DNA of 64,000 bases from Methylorubrum rhodesianum (GCF_014199985.1 NZ_JACHOS010000004.1:186001-250000), one strand, 5' to 3'. Positions 27,975 to 38,625 are shown, numbered from the stretch's first letter. Program-made: numbers and translations. Notes: a model not told the origin generated them from the sequence alone.

Positions 27975-28005
27975 TTCGGGGACGGCGTCAAGGGGAATCA
28001 CGACT

Positions 28006-28740
28006 ATGCTGCTCGAAGCGGACGGCGGCCCGACGGCTGCACGGCGTTCGCCGCCTGATCCAGATGCCGAGATCGTGCCCGGGGTGCGCTGGGGGCGGCC
28101 CGAGTGGGTGCCGAGTGCCGCGTTCTGGGCGGACATGGTCAGCCGCGCCAGCGAGCAGTCCGACGGGTTCGTCAACCGCGACGGGTCCCTGCAGGAGGAG
28201 GTCGGGTTTTGCCTGCTCGGCGGCTACGGCATCACGGCTGAGGTCAACCATGCGGTTCACGACCGGTTGATGGAGGCCGGCGTGTTCGTGCCGGGACGCC
28301 GCCCGGCCGAGGGGGATCTCGAAGCTCTCCTGCTGCAGCCGGTCCTGCTCGGCGGCCGCCCGGTCCGCTACCGGTTCCCGCACCAGCGGGCCCGCCGGCT
28401 CGCGGTCGCGTTGGGGATGATCGAGGATGACCCGCCGCCGACCGACGACGCCTTGGCATTCCGGCGCCACCTCATGCGGATTCCGGGCATCGGGCCGAAG
28501 ACCGCATCCTGGATCACGCGCAACTGGCTGGGCAGCGACGAGGTTGCGATCCTGGATATCCACATCATCCGGGCCGGTCTCCTGATCGGCCTCTTCGACC
28601 GGTCGATGCGGGTGCCGCGCGACTACGAGGCGCTGGAGCGGCGCTTCCTGGAGTTCTGCGGGGCGCTCGGCGCCAGGCCGTCCCTGCTCGACGCGGTGAT
28701 GTGGCGGGCGATGAGGAATATCGGCCGGGGCCCTGTTTGA
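28006..28740 (+). CDS. OGG-like helix-hairpin-helix DNA glycosylase/lyase
   Basis: 244 residues from ATG 28006 (AGGGGA 9 bases upstream; an earlier in-frame ATG lies in the operator). The C-terminal half holds the HhH-GPD core MRIPGIGPKTASWITRNW followed by AILDIHIIRAG: the lysine after GIGP is where 8-oxoguanine glycosylases have their Schiff-base residue, and the Asp of LDIHI is the catalytic aspartate. The N-terminal half is divergent. Stand-alone OGG-like proteins of this type are accessory Cap8 proteins of type IV CBASS. Here it heads an operon with a QueC-like enzyme, which fits such a role better than housekeeping repair. Confidence 0.8.
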   Translation: MLLEADGGPTAARRSPPDPDAEIVPGVRWGRPEWVPSAAFWADMVSRASEQSDGFVNRDGSLQEEVGFCLLGGYGITAEVNHAVHDRLMEAGVFVPGRRPAEGDLEALLLQPVLLGGRPVRYRFPHQRARRLAVALGMIEDDPPPTDDALAFRRHLMRIPGIGPKTASWITRNWLGSDEVAILDIHIIRAGLLIGLFDRSMRVPRDYEALERRFLEFCGALGARPSLLDAVMWRAMRNIGRGPV

Positions 28741-28793
28741 CGGCGGCCGGGAAAAGAGGCCACTGTCGTCTAGGTTCGCGCCCAGGGATCGCG

Positions 28794-29204
28794 ATGTCAG
28801 GCGGTAGCAAGTCCAGCACACGCAGGGGCCCGCGTCTGGGGCCGGGTACGTCGTCACCCGTGTCGCCTTCGGGGCGGGAGGGCCAGGGCGGTGGGGCAGG
28901 GCTCGGTGGGGGCGCGGACCCTTGCAACCTGCGCTACGACACCGACCTGACGGGGGTGCGGGCCCCTGCGGTGGTGACGGTCCGCGAGCGGGACGTCCTC
29001 GACGTGACCTTGCACCGGGAGGATCCCTTCGAGACGGCCGTGTGCCGCACGCGGCCCGCGGCCGACATCGTCGGCTCGCTCGCGGGCATGGAGGGCTTGG
29101 ACCAACTCCTCGGCTGCCTGCGCGCCGGACATCTGTACGAGGCCCGCGTCATCGAGGTCGATCGCACCCGCTGTCGCGTCTTGGTCGAGCGGGTGACGCG
29201 TTGA
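28794..29204 (+). CDS. Small protein, first copy of the MSGG family
   Basis: 136 residues from ATG 28794. The start is chosen because its paralogue at 31021 also begins MSGG. A disordered Gly/Ser/Arg-rich N-terminus (residues 1-45) precedes a compact 90-residue domain (RYDTDLTGVR, LHREDPFETAVC, LLGCLRAGHLYEARVIEV, TRCRVLVERV) that aligns along its whole length with the 31021 product. Predominantly beta with one helix. No known family. The stop overlaps the TTG start of the kinase fusion (TTGA), so the two are made together and may form a complex. Confidence 0.65.
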   Translation: MSGGSKSSTRRGPRLGPGTSSPVSPSGREGQGGGAGLGGGADPCNLRYDTDLTGVRAPAVVTVRERDVLDVTLHREDPFETAVCRTRPAADIVGSLAGMEGLDQLLGCLRAGHLYEARVIEVDRTRCRVLVERVTR

Positions 29205-30388
29205 TCGTCGCCGGCGGCTGCTACCTGGAAGTTTGTGCCGTCCCGCGTTGGAGGCGCCTCTTCGGGTCCGGAGGGCGGGCCGCCGCATCGGTCGGCCGGC
29301 TCTCGCCCGGAACCGAACTCCATACCTATGCCCACCGGGGGTGGGTCTCGGACGTCCGGAGCTCGATGCACGCGTTCGGTGTGGGCGCGACCGTCCAACC
29401 CATCGACGAGAGAATCTCGTTCTCCTACTTCCATCCCCTCTCGCCCGCGTTGCTCGAACCGGCCGTACCCGCTGCGCAACCTGTCCTGACCGTGTCCGGC
29501 GACGTGGTGCTTCGGTTCGGCTTCGTGGAAGGCGACGCCGTCGTCTCCGCGCGGCGCGCCGTCCACGATCCGCAGACCGGCCATGCGGCGAGCCCCTTCC
29601 GCGCTAATGGCTCCCGGGCCGAGCGGCTCGCCGTCGTGCTGAACCAGGGCGAGGCAGAGGCCGCGACCGGCGCGGCGGGCGACGACGTGGGCACCGCGCT
29701 TCTCGCCGCGCACGACGCCGAGATCGTCGTCGTCAAGCGCGGGTGCGAGGGCGCGCGCGTGTTCCGGGTCGGGGGCATGCCGGCCGACATCCCGGCATAC
29801 CGCTCGGAGCGCGTGTTCAAGATCGGGTCGGGCGACGTGTTCAGCGCGGCCTTCGCGCACCATTGGGGCGAGCGCGGGCTGGACGCCGTCGACGCCGCGG
29901 ACCTGGCCTCACGCAGCGTCGCGCACTTCGTCGACTACCACGCGCTGCCCCTGCCCCCCGCCGCCGAGCTCGCGTCCCAGTCTGCCCTGCCCGCTGGCCG
30001 GCGTCCGGGCCTGATCTACCTGGCGGGACCCTTCTTCGATCTCGCGCAGCGTTGGCTCGTCGAGGAGGCGCTCGAACGGCTCCAGGCACTGGGCGCGCCG
30101 GTGTTCTCCCCCTTGCACGAGGTCGGTACGGGCCGTCCGGCCCAGGAAACCGCGGCTGCCGATCTCGAAGGCCTGGACCGCTGCGCCGCGCTGCTCGCGC
30201 TGCTCGACGGCGCCGATCCGGGCACCCTGTTCGAGGTCGGGTACGCGCGCGCCCGCGGCAAGCCCGTCGTCGTCCTTGCCGAGCGCCTCGACGACCCGAA
30301 CCTGACGATGCTCGTCGGCACCGGCTGCCGGGTCGCTCGCGACCTCACATCCGCGCTCTACCAGGCGGCCTGGGCCGCCATGGAATGA
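29201..30388 (+). CDS. PfkB-family kinase fused to a nucleoside 2-deoxyribosyltransferase-like domain, copy 1
   Basis: 395 residues from the TTG at 29201, which aligns with the ATG of the second copy (MIIVGGSY versus LIVAGGCY) and overlaps the upstream stop. Residues 1-260 are a ribokinase/PfkB fold: N-terminal strand-glycine motif, then FKIGSGDVFSAAF with the catalytic-base Asp of the GxGD motif. Residues about 265-395 resemble nucleoside deoxyribosyltransferases: IYLAGPFF, DGADPGTLFEVGYARARGKPVVV, where Glu of FEVGYA is the expected nucleophile. A nucleoside or base is the likely substrate: the kinase may phosphorylate it and the second domain may exchange its base. Overlaps QueC by ATGA. 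Confidence 0.78.
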   Translation: MIVAGGCYLEVCAVPRWRRLFGSGGRAAASVGRLSPGTELHTYAHRGWVSDVRSSMHAFGVGATVQPIDERISFSYFHPLSPALLEPAVPAAQPVLTVSGDVVLRFGFVEGDAVVSARRAVHDPQTGHAASPFRANGSRAERLAVVLNQGEAEAATGAAGDDVGTALLAAHDAEIVVVKRGCEGARVFRVGGMPADIPAYRSERVFKIGSGDVFSAAFAHHWGERGLDAVDAADLASRSVAHFVDYHALPLPPAAELASQSALPAGRRPGLIYLAGPFFDLAQRWLVEEALERLQALGAPVFSPLHEVGTGRPAQETAAADLEGLDRCAALLALLDGADPGTLFEVGYARARGKPVVVLAERLDDPNLTMLVGTGCRVARDLTSALYQAAWAAME

Positions 30389-31017
30389 GGGCGCTCCTGC
30401 TCTCGGGCGGCCTCGACTCGGCGGCCATCGCCGCCTGGCAGAGGCCGGACGTCTGCCTCACGGTCGATTACGGACAGAGGCCGGCCAAGGGCGAGATCGC
30501 CGCGGCGGACTCGGTCGCGCGCGAGCTGGGACTTCGCCACGAGATCGCGCGGGTCGACCTGTCGGCCCTTGGCCTTGGCCCGCTCGCGGGGCGCGCGGCC
30601 TCGGATCTGGCGCGCGCGCCCGAGTGGTGGCCTTACCGCAACCAGATGCTGGTGACGCTCGCCGGCATGCGGTTCGTGGCCGAGGGACTGACCGAGATCC
30701 TGCTCGGGGCGATCAGGACGGATGTTCATGCCGACGGTCGCGCTCCCTTCCTGCGGACCGTCGACCGGCTGATGCACCTGCAGGAGGGAGGCGTCCGGGT
30801 CATGGCCCCCGCGCGCCACCTTTCGGCCCTGGAGCTTGTCAGGCGGTCGGGGATCCCCCGTTCACTCCTGGGTGCCACCTTCTCCTGCCATGTCATGGAA
30901 TACGCCTGCGGTCGGTGCCGTGGCTGCGAGAAGCACCAGGAAACGCTGGCGCGCATCGATGGCGGCCGGGCCCGCGCCGGCACCGCGGCCCGGGCGTCCG
31001 CGGCGACGGGAGGTTGA
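30385..31017 (+). CDS. QueC-like 7-cyano-7-deazaguanine synthase family protein
   Basis: 210 residues. The ATP-pyrophosphatase P-loop SGGLDSAA is at the N-terminus, and a zinc site C-x6-C-x2-C-x2-C (CHVMEYACGRCRGC) is near the C-terminus, both as in QueC. Housekeeping QueC makes preQ0 for queuosine with QueD and QueE; none of these is nearby. QueC-like proteins recur in defence operons (Cap9 of type IV CBASS, QatC). Starts within the stop of the upstream kinase fusion (ATGA). It probably builds or conjugates a deazaguanine for this operon's signalling or modification chemistry. Confidence 0.85.
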   Translation: MRALLLSGGLDSAAIAAWQRPDVCLTVDYGQRPAKGEIAAADSVARELGLRHEIARVDLSALGLGPLAGRAASDLARAPEWWPYRNQMLVTLAGMRFVAEGLTEILLGAIRTDVHADGRAPFLRTVDRLMHLQEGGVRVMAPARHLSALELVRRSGIPRSLLGATFSCHVMEYACGRCRGCEKHQETLARIDGGRARAGTAARASAATGG

Positions 31018-31020
31018 GTC

Positions 31021-31365
31021 ATGTCGGGAGGACCCCCGGGCCGGCGAGGGCGGGCTCCGCGGCGATTGCAGCAGTCCGGCGACGGTTGCGACCTCCACCT
31101 CACCGTCGACCTGATAGGGGTGCGTCGTGAGGCGGCGGACCGGGTACGCGAGGGCGACGACCTGCGGATCGAGCTTGTCCACGAGGGGGCCGCGGTCGGC
31201 GCGATCTGCCGGAACGGCGAGGGCGCCGTGGTGGGCGCCCTCGCCGCGTTCCCGGGTCTGACGCGGCTTCTCGACTGCCTCGCGCGGGAGGTGCCCTTCG
31301 TCGCCCATGTCGAGGAGGTCTCGTCGACGCGGTGCGTGGTGACGGTGTCGAGGACCGACCCATGA
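31021..31365 (+). CDS. Small protein, second copy of the MSGG family
   Basis: 114 residues starting MSGGPPG. The domain matches the 28794 product: DLIGVR, VREGDDLRIEL, GALAAFPGLTRLLDCL, EEVSSTRCVVTVSR. The disordered N-terminus is shorter (about 28 residues). The start lies three bases after the QueC stop, and the stop overlaps the ATG of the next kinase fusion (ATGA), the same coupling as in the first module. The pair [small protein + kinase fusion] has clearly been duplicated around QueC. Confidence 0.68.
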   Translation: MSGGPPGRRGRAPRRLQQSGDGCDLHLTVDLIGVRREAADRVREGDDLRIELVHEGAAVGAICRNGEGAVVGALAAFPGLTRLLDCLAREVPFVAHVEEVSSTRCVVTVSRTDP

Positions 31366-32543
31366 TCATCGTGGGCGGCAGTTACCGGGAGGTCTGCGCT
31401 TACCCGGAATGGGACCGGATTTACGGTTCCGGTGGCCGGGCCGCCGTGGCCGTGAGCGGGCTCGCGCCCGGCTCCGTGCTGCACACCTACGCCTACTCGG
31501 GTTGGGCGGCGGACGTACGCGCGACCATGGCGTCGTTCGGCGTCCGTGCCGAAGTGGTCGAGATCGAGAAGGAACTCGTCTTCGAGTACTACCATCCCCT
31601 GAGCAAGGAGCCCGTGCCCAAGGCGTCGGCCGGTCTGCCCCGCATCACGGTCTCCGGGGAGGTCGTGCTGAGCTTCGGGATGCTGGAGGGGCCGGCCACG
31701 GTCGTGGCCGGCCGGGCCGTCCACGACCCGCAGTCGGACAGTCCCGAGGCGGCCTTCTCGGCGTCAGGGTCGCGGGCGGGCGAGCTGGCATACGTGGTGA
31801 GGGACTACATGCTCGCTGCGGCGGATTCGTCGCAGGAGGCGATGGATGTGGCGACACGCATCATGGCCGATGAGGGCGCCTCGGTCGTTGTCGCCCGCCA
31901 CGCCATCGGCGGCGCCAGCGTCTATGTCGGTGACACGAAGCCGCGGCTGGTTCCGGCCTACATATCGGACACGTGGTTCAAGATCGGCTCCGGCGACGTG
32001 TTCTGCGCCGCCTTCGCGCACTACTGGGGCGAGCGCCGGCTCGACCCCGTCGAGGCCGCCGACCTGGCATCGCGCAGCGTCGCCCATTTCAACGACGGTC
32101 ATCGCCTGCCTCTCCCGGCGCCGCATGCCTTGAGCGCTCTCGTGCCGCAGCCGGACACGGCGCATGGGGGGCGGGTCTTTCTTTCGGGACCGGCGGCGAC
32201 GCTGCCTCAACGTTGGCTCCTCGACCAGGCACGGTGGTGGCTTCTTGATCTCGGGAGCGAGGTGTTCTCGCCGTTCCATGAGTACGGCGAGCGGCTTGCC
32301 GCGAGCGCCGGTCCCGCGCTCGCCGGACTGAGGGCCTGCACGGCTGTCCTCGCGCTTGCGGATGGCGGCGACCCGGGAACGAGCGCCGTCATCGGGCACG
32401 CCCGGGCCGTCGGGGTTCCGGTGGTCGTCCTGGCGGAAGCGGTGGCTGCGACGGACCTCGCGGTGCACGCGGGCATGTCGTGCGAGATCGCCCGCGACTT
32501 CACGACCGCCCTGTACCGCGCGCACCTGGCCGGAATGCGCTGA
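31362..32543 (+). CDS. PfkB kinase/NDT-like fusion, copy 2, with a degenerate NDT site
   Basis: 393 residues, collinear with copy 1. The kinase half keeps YISDTWFKIGSGDVFCAAF and so its base Asp. In the C-terminal domain the glycine strand reads VFLSGPAATL and the segment equivalent to GTLFEVGYA is GTSAVIGHA: the nucleophile Glu has become Val. This half is probably a binding or structural domain, so the two copies may work as a catalytic/regulatory pair. The fusion starts within the stop of the small-protein gene. Confidence 0.76.
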   Translation: MIIVGGSYREVCAYPEWDRIYGSGGRAAVAVSGLAPGSVLHTYAYSGWAADVRATMASFGVRAEVVEIEKELVFEYYHPLSKEPVPKASAGLPRITVSGEVVLSFGMLEGPATVVAGRAVHDPQSDSPEAAFSASGSRAGELAYVVRDYMLAAADSSQEAMDVATRIMADEGASVVVARHAIGGASVYVGDTKPRLVPAYISDTWFKIGSGDVFCAAFAHYWGERRLDPVEAADLASRSVAHFNDGHRLPLPAPHALSALVPQPDTAHGGRVFLSGPAATLPQRWLLDQARWWLLDLGSEVFSPFHEYGERLAASAGPALAGLRACTAVLALADGGDPGTSAVIGHARAVGVPVVVLAEAVAATDLAVHAGMSCEIARDFTTALYRAHLAGMR

Positions 32544-32561
32544 CCCGACCGGACATCGTCG

Positions 32562-33350
32562 ATGAGACCTCCGACCCGACCCCCTCCCAAACCGCTCCGT
32601 GGCGTCTCGGCGGAGCCGGTCCAGCCGCGTGGCCCAGCTTCGGCCGCGGACACCGTGGAGCGTCTCAAGTCGGCGCAGGAGACCTGGCAATCCTTCCAGG
32701 ACTTCCTGGACCGGCGCATGCACTCGCGCTGGGTCTTTCGGGGCTGCGCGTCCCGCGAATTCCTATGTGTGCCGAGCGCGGGCCGCACGCCGAACCACGA
32801 CCCGCTGTTCGAGGAGCACCTGTTCCGCGCCTTCAAGCGCGAGGCACGGTTGCACGTCTCGCTGCCGGGGGCGACCGATTGGGACTGGTTGGCCCTGGGG
32901 CAGCATTTCGGGCTGCCGACGCGCCTCCTGGACTGGACGACCAACCCACTCGTCGCGTGCTTCTTCGCGGTCTCCAGCGACCCCTTGGACGCCGATGCCG
33001 TGATCTACGCCTATCCGGTGGACGACACGCTCGTCATAAATCCGGAGGGCGGACCGGGCCCGTTCGAGATCGACCGCGTGGGGTTCCTGCTCCCGACCAC
33101 GACGGCCCCGAGGATCGCGAGCCAGCGCGGGTTGTTCTCCGTCCATCCCAGGCCCAGCGAACCCTGGATGCCGAGCGGACTGGCTGAAAACAGCTTCGTC
33201 ATACCGCGAGGGGTCCGGTCGCGCTTCCAGCGCAAGCTCTTCAGCCTCGGCATCGATGCGGCCCATATCTGGGCTAGCCTTGAGGGCGTATGTCTCTCGC
33301 TGAGCTGGCAGTATCGGCAGCGTCTCGGCATTGGCGCCGCCGTGTTCTGA
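32562..33350 (+). CDS. FRG-domain protein
   Basis: 262 residues. The FRG domain is named for a Phe-Arg-Gly motif, here WVFRGCAS (57-64), followed by the second conserved block LALGQHFGLPTRLLDWTTNP (110-129) and VACFFAV (131-137). A proline-rich N-terminus of about 30 residues precedes it. FRG proteins are common in phage-defence and mobile loci; their biochemical role is not settled and they may act as effectors. It follows the kinase fusion by 18 bases and the small gene follows by 9, so it belongs to the operon. GTG or later starts are possible. Confidence 0.82.
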   Translation: MRPPTRPPPKPLRGVSAEPVQPRGPASAADTVERLKSAQETWQSFQDFLDRRMHSRWVFRGCASREFLCVPSAGRTPNHDPLFEEHLFRAFKREARLHVSLPGATDWDWLALGQHFGLPTRLLDWTTNPLVACFFAVSSDPLDADAVIYAYPVDDTLVINPEGGPGPFEIDRVGFLLPTTTAPRIASQRGLFSVHPRPSEPWMPSGLAENSFVIPRGVRSRFQRKLFSLGIDAAHIWASLEGVCLSLSWQYRQRLGIGAAVF

Positions 33351-33359
33351 GGAGGTTGC

Positions 33360-33701
33360 ATGCCGGGCCCTGACGCAGCAAGCACGGATGCGGCTGTCCT
33401 CCAGGCCGTCGCAACGGCCGTGCGAGAGATCGACCTGACCGGGACCGAAGCCTGGGGGGACCTGGGCGCGCTGTCGGCGCACACGCACGTCGACTCCGTC
33501 GAGGTCTTCGCCGACGAGATCAAGGTGCGTGCCGGCAGCTTCGAGGGCCCGATCAACGTCCATTGCACCCTGAATTACGGGAACGGCGCGGACGGCCTTA
33601 CGGTATCGGAGACCTTTCCAGGACGGTTCGAGGGCAGCCTCTCCCCCGCGGGGCCGGTCATCCTACGGCTGAAGGTGGACACGAGCAGCTTCTACGCCTG
33701 A
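33360..33701 (+). CDS. Small operon-end protein of unknown function
   Basis: 113 residues; GAGG lies 7 bases upstream. An N-terminal helix (AVLQAVATAVREID) is followed by beta strands (VDSVEVFADEIKVRAGSFEGPINVHCTLNYG, VSETFPGRFEGSLSPAG). The composition is clearly protein-like. No family recognised. As last gene of the operon next to the FRG gene it may be its partner or inhibitor. Confidence 0.6.
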   Translation: MPGPDAASTDAAVLQAVATAVREIDLTGTEAWGDLGALSAHTHVDSVEVFADEIKVRAGSFEGPINVHCTLNYGNGADGLTVSETFPGRFEGSLSPAGPVILRLKVDTSSFYA

Positions 33702-34051
33702 AACGGCCACGGGAACCGCAGGGGCGTATTTATGGTGACGGAGCGGAGGGATGAGTCCCCCTCTACGTCAGACACGACGGTGATGCGTACTTCCTGACCG
33801 AAGGCGGGCCATTCGCACCTGACCTCGATTGCGGTCGAGTGTTCTATGAACCTGGCGAGGACTTCGGGATCATCAACGATCCGACGGACGGGCGCGACCC
33901 GCCGTTCAAGAGCGAGCCTGGCTCGTTGAGAAATGCTCGGCGACGGGTGAAGCCGAGAGGCCGATTTCCGGCCGACGTGCCTCCCGGTGGGCGTAGTTGG
34001 CGGGGCGCGGTGCATCCGGGGGGATGCCGCGGCCGCGCCGTTATTCACCAA
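33692..34051 (-). CDS. Possible hypothetical protein or gene remnant
   Basis: An open frame whose last 60 residues (VDDPEVLARFIEHSTAIEVRCEW, VRITVVSDVEGDSSLRSVTI) look protein-like, while the N-terminal 50 residues are Arg/Pro-rich. The only upstream start is TTG at 34051 with no clear ribosome site. It overlaps the convergent gene by 10 bases. It could be the 3' fragment of a gene lost at the island border. Confidence 0.3.
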   Translation of the reverse strand: MVNNGAAAASPRMHRAPPTTPTGRHVGRKSASRLHPSPSISQRARLALERRVAPVRRIVDDPEVLARFIEHSTAIEVRCEWPAFGQEVRITVVSDVEGDSSLRSVTINTPLRFPWPFQA

Positions 34052-34290
34052 GCTTTGCTATTTTCCCTGCGCGTAAGCACCAGATTACCTTTAAGCAAAG
34101 ACAGCCGACTGTCCGTGGATCTCCCGAACCAGGTGAGATCTCAAGCTGGCGTTGGCTTTCACGTCGGAAGTAGGCACTTGCGCCTGTCCCGTGCTATAAC
34201 GAGCGCCACGGATGGCGCGCGCTCTTTTCGCCCTCGGTCTCGAACGCCAGCTGCCTGTTGAACGCACCAGGATGCCCGGGAAGAACACTT

Positions 34291-34346
34291 AATCGCTTTC
34301 ATAGGTCAGCCTATTCGCTTTGAAAGGCAGCCTAATCACTTTCCCC
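34291..34346 (+). repeat. Short iterated direct repeats at the island/core border
   Basis: Two copies of a 21-22-base unit, A(A/T)TCGCTTT-N6-G-N-CAGCCT (34291-34312 and 34313-34333), followed by a partial third (AATCACTTTCCCC). Iterated units of this size are found at ends of Tn7-, Tn5053- and IS21-like elements as transposase sites. No transposase is present here. Confidence 0.45.
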
Positions 34347-34366
34347 CAGAGCCGCGAGGGTCGAAC

Positions 34367-34420
34367 TTCTCAGTAAATCCGGTCAAGTTACCCTTCCATA
34401 GGGTCAAACTTTACTGAGAA
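34367..34420. repeat. Nested inverted repeats downstream of gyrB
   Basis: TTCTCAGTAAA (34367-34377) pairs exactly with TTTACTGAGAA (34410-34420). Inside, ACCCT-TCCAT-AGGGT (34390-34404) is a second perfect inverted repeat. The outer arms are each preceded by GGGTC(G/A)AACTT. It could be the gyrB terminator or two abutting transposon ends. Confidence 0.55.
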
Positions 34421-34437
34421 ATTACACGTCGTGACGA

Positions 34438-37413
<2,976 letters not shown>

Positions 37414-38058
37414 TTACCCTTGCAGGAAGGGGTTGGTCATCCGCTCCTGTCCAAGCGTTCCCGTCGGCCCGTGACCGGGGATGAAGGCGACGTCGTCTCC
37501 GAGCGGAAGCACCTTCTCCCGGATCATCCGAAGCAGTTGCTCGTGGTTGCCGCCGGGCAGGTCGGTGCGGCCGATCGAGCCTTGGAACACCACATCGCCG
37601 ACCAGGGCGAAGCGGGCGTCGCGGCTCATAAACACGACGCTGCCGGGAGAGTGTCCGGGGGCGTGCCAGATATCGAAGGTGAGGCCGCCGATGGTGACGG
37701 TATCGCCCTCGGCGAGCCAGCGATCCGGCGTGATCGCTCGGGCACCGTCGAGGCCGTAACTCGCGCCGGTCTCGGGCAGGGAGTCGAGCAGGAACCTGTC
37801 CGCCTCGTGCGGCCCCTCGACAGGAACGCCGAGCCGCTCCTTCAGCTCGGCGGCGCCGCCGGCATGGTCGATATGGCCATGCGTCAGCAGGATCTTCTCG
37901 ACCTTGACGCCCTGCGAGTGGATCGCGGCCTCGATCCGATCCAGATCACCTCCGGGATCGACCACAGCGCCGACCTTGGTGGCGTCGTCCCAAATCAGGG
38001 TACAATTCTGCTGGAACGGGGTGACCGGGATGATCGCGGCGCGGGGCGTGGCGGGCAT
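37414..38058 (-). CDS. MBL-fold metallo-hydrolase (glyoxalase II-like)
   Basis: 214 residues from the ATG at 38056-38058. The metallo-beta-lactamase motif is THGHIDHAGG (HxHxDH), with further ligands in WHAPGHSPGS, LVGDVVFQG and FIPGHGPTG. This arrangement is typical of the small hydroxyacylglutathione hydrolase-like family, which splits thioesters such as S-lactoylglutathione; the true substrate cannot be told from sequence. Cytosolic, no signal. The thioesterase gene lies 74 bases upstream on the same strand. Confidence 0.9.
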   Translation of the reverse strand: MPATPRAAIIPVTPFQQNCTLIWDDATKVGAVVDPGGDLDRIEAAIHSQGVKVEKILLTHGHIDHAGGAAELKERLGVPVEGPHEADRFLLDSLPETGASYGLDGARAITPDRWLAEGDTVTIGGLTFDIWHAPGHSPGSVVFMSRDARFALVGDVVFQGSIGRTDLPGGNHEQLLRMIREKVLPLGDDVAFIPGHGPTGTLGQERMTNPFLQG

Positions 38059-38132
38059 GCGGACTCGGCAGGTTGAGACAGTCGTGTGCGGTTCTAGACC
38101 GTCGGGCCGGGAAGCGCCAATGCGCCGCGCCT

Positions 38133-38537
38133 TCAGCCCTCGGCCGGAATCGGGCGCGGTCGGCCCACCTCGTCGATGGCGACGAAGGTGAAGGTCGCCT
38201 CGGTCACCTTCTCGCGCAACTGCGTCTGGAAGCGCCGGGCCCAAGCCTCAAGATGGATCTTCATCGAGGTGCGCCCGACATGCCCGATCCGGGTGTAGAC
38301 GCACAATACGTCTCCGACCCTCACGGGCCGGATGAAGGTCATCGCATCGACGGCCACGGTCACAACTCGCCCCTGCGCCCGCTCGACCCCGGCAATGCCG
38401 CCGGCCTGATCCATCTGCGACAGCACCCAGCCACCGAAGATATCGCCATTGGCATTGGTGTCGGCGGGCATGGCGATGGTACGCACCGTCAGGTCGCCGA
38501 TCGGATGAACGTCGCCCACATCGATCGCCTGCGTCAT
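38133..38537 (-). CDS. Acyl-CoA thioesterase, hotdog fold (YciA-like)
   Basis: 134 residues. The start at 38535-38537 is supported by AGGGGGGA 5 bases upstream. It has the hotdog thioesterase signature ADTNANGDIFGGWVLSQMD, where the Asp of GDIFGGW is the catalytic acid, and a C-terminal FTFVAIDEVGRPRPIP typical of the YciA/BFIT branch. It hydrolyses acyl-CoA to free acid and CoA. It shares strand with the MBL hydrolase gene and may be co-transcribed with it. Confidence 0.92.
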   Translation of the reverse strand: MTQAIDVGDVHPIGDLTVRTIAMPADTNANGDIFGGWVLSQMDQAGGIAGVERAQGRVVTVAVDAMTFIRPVRVGDVLCVYTRIGHVGRTSMKIHLEAWARRFQTQLREKVTEATFTFVAIDEVGRPRPIPAEG

Positions 38538-38625
38538 CGATCCCCCCTGCCATCGATTCGACGATGGATCAGCCAACAGCCAAGCACGGCTACAGGCCCT
38601 GCGCCAGAGGCGGGAAACTGGCCCG

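Noticed and set aside
30385..31017. QueC-like gene as part of tRNA queuosine synthesis
   Set aside because: No queD, queE, queF or tgt is nearby, and the gene is translationally coupled to kinase/NDT fusions. A specialised role is more likely, though its chemistry may be the same.
28006..33701. A complete type IV CBASS
   Set aside because: No CD-NTase, TGT-like or typical CBASS effector gene is visible within the operon. Only the OGG-like and QueC-like parts are shared.
34381..34406. A further CsoR-type box (TACCC with GGGT nearby)
   Set aside because: The right half lacks the GGGTA at the required 5-base spacing; it reads TACCC-TTCCA-TAGGG and belongs to the nested inverted repeat.
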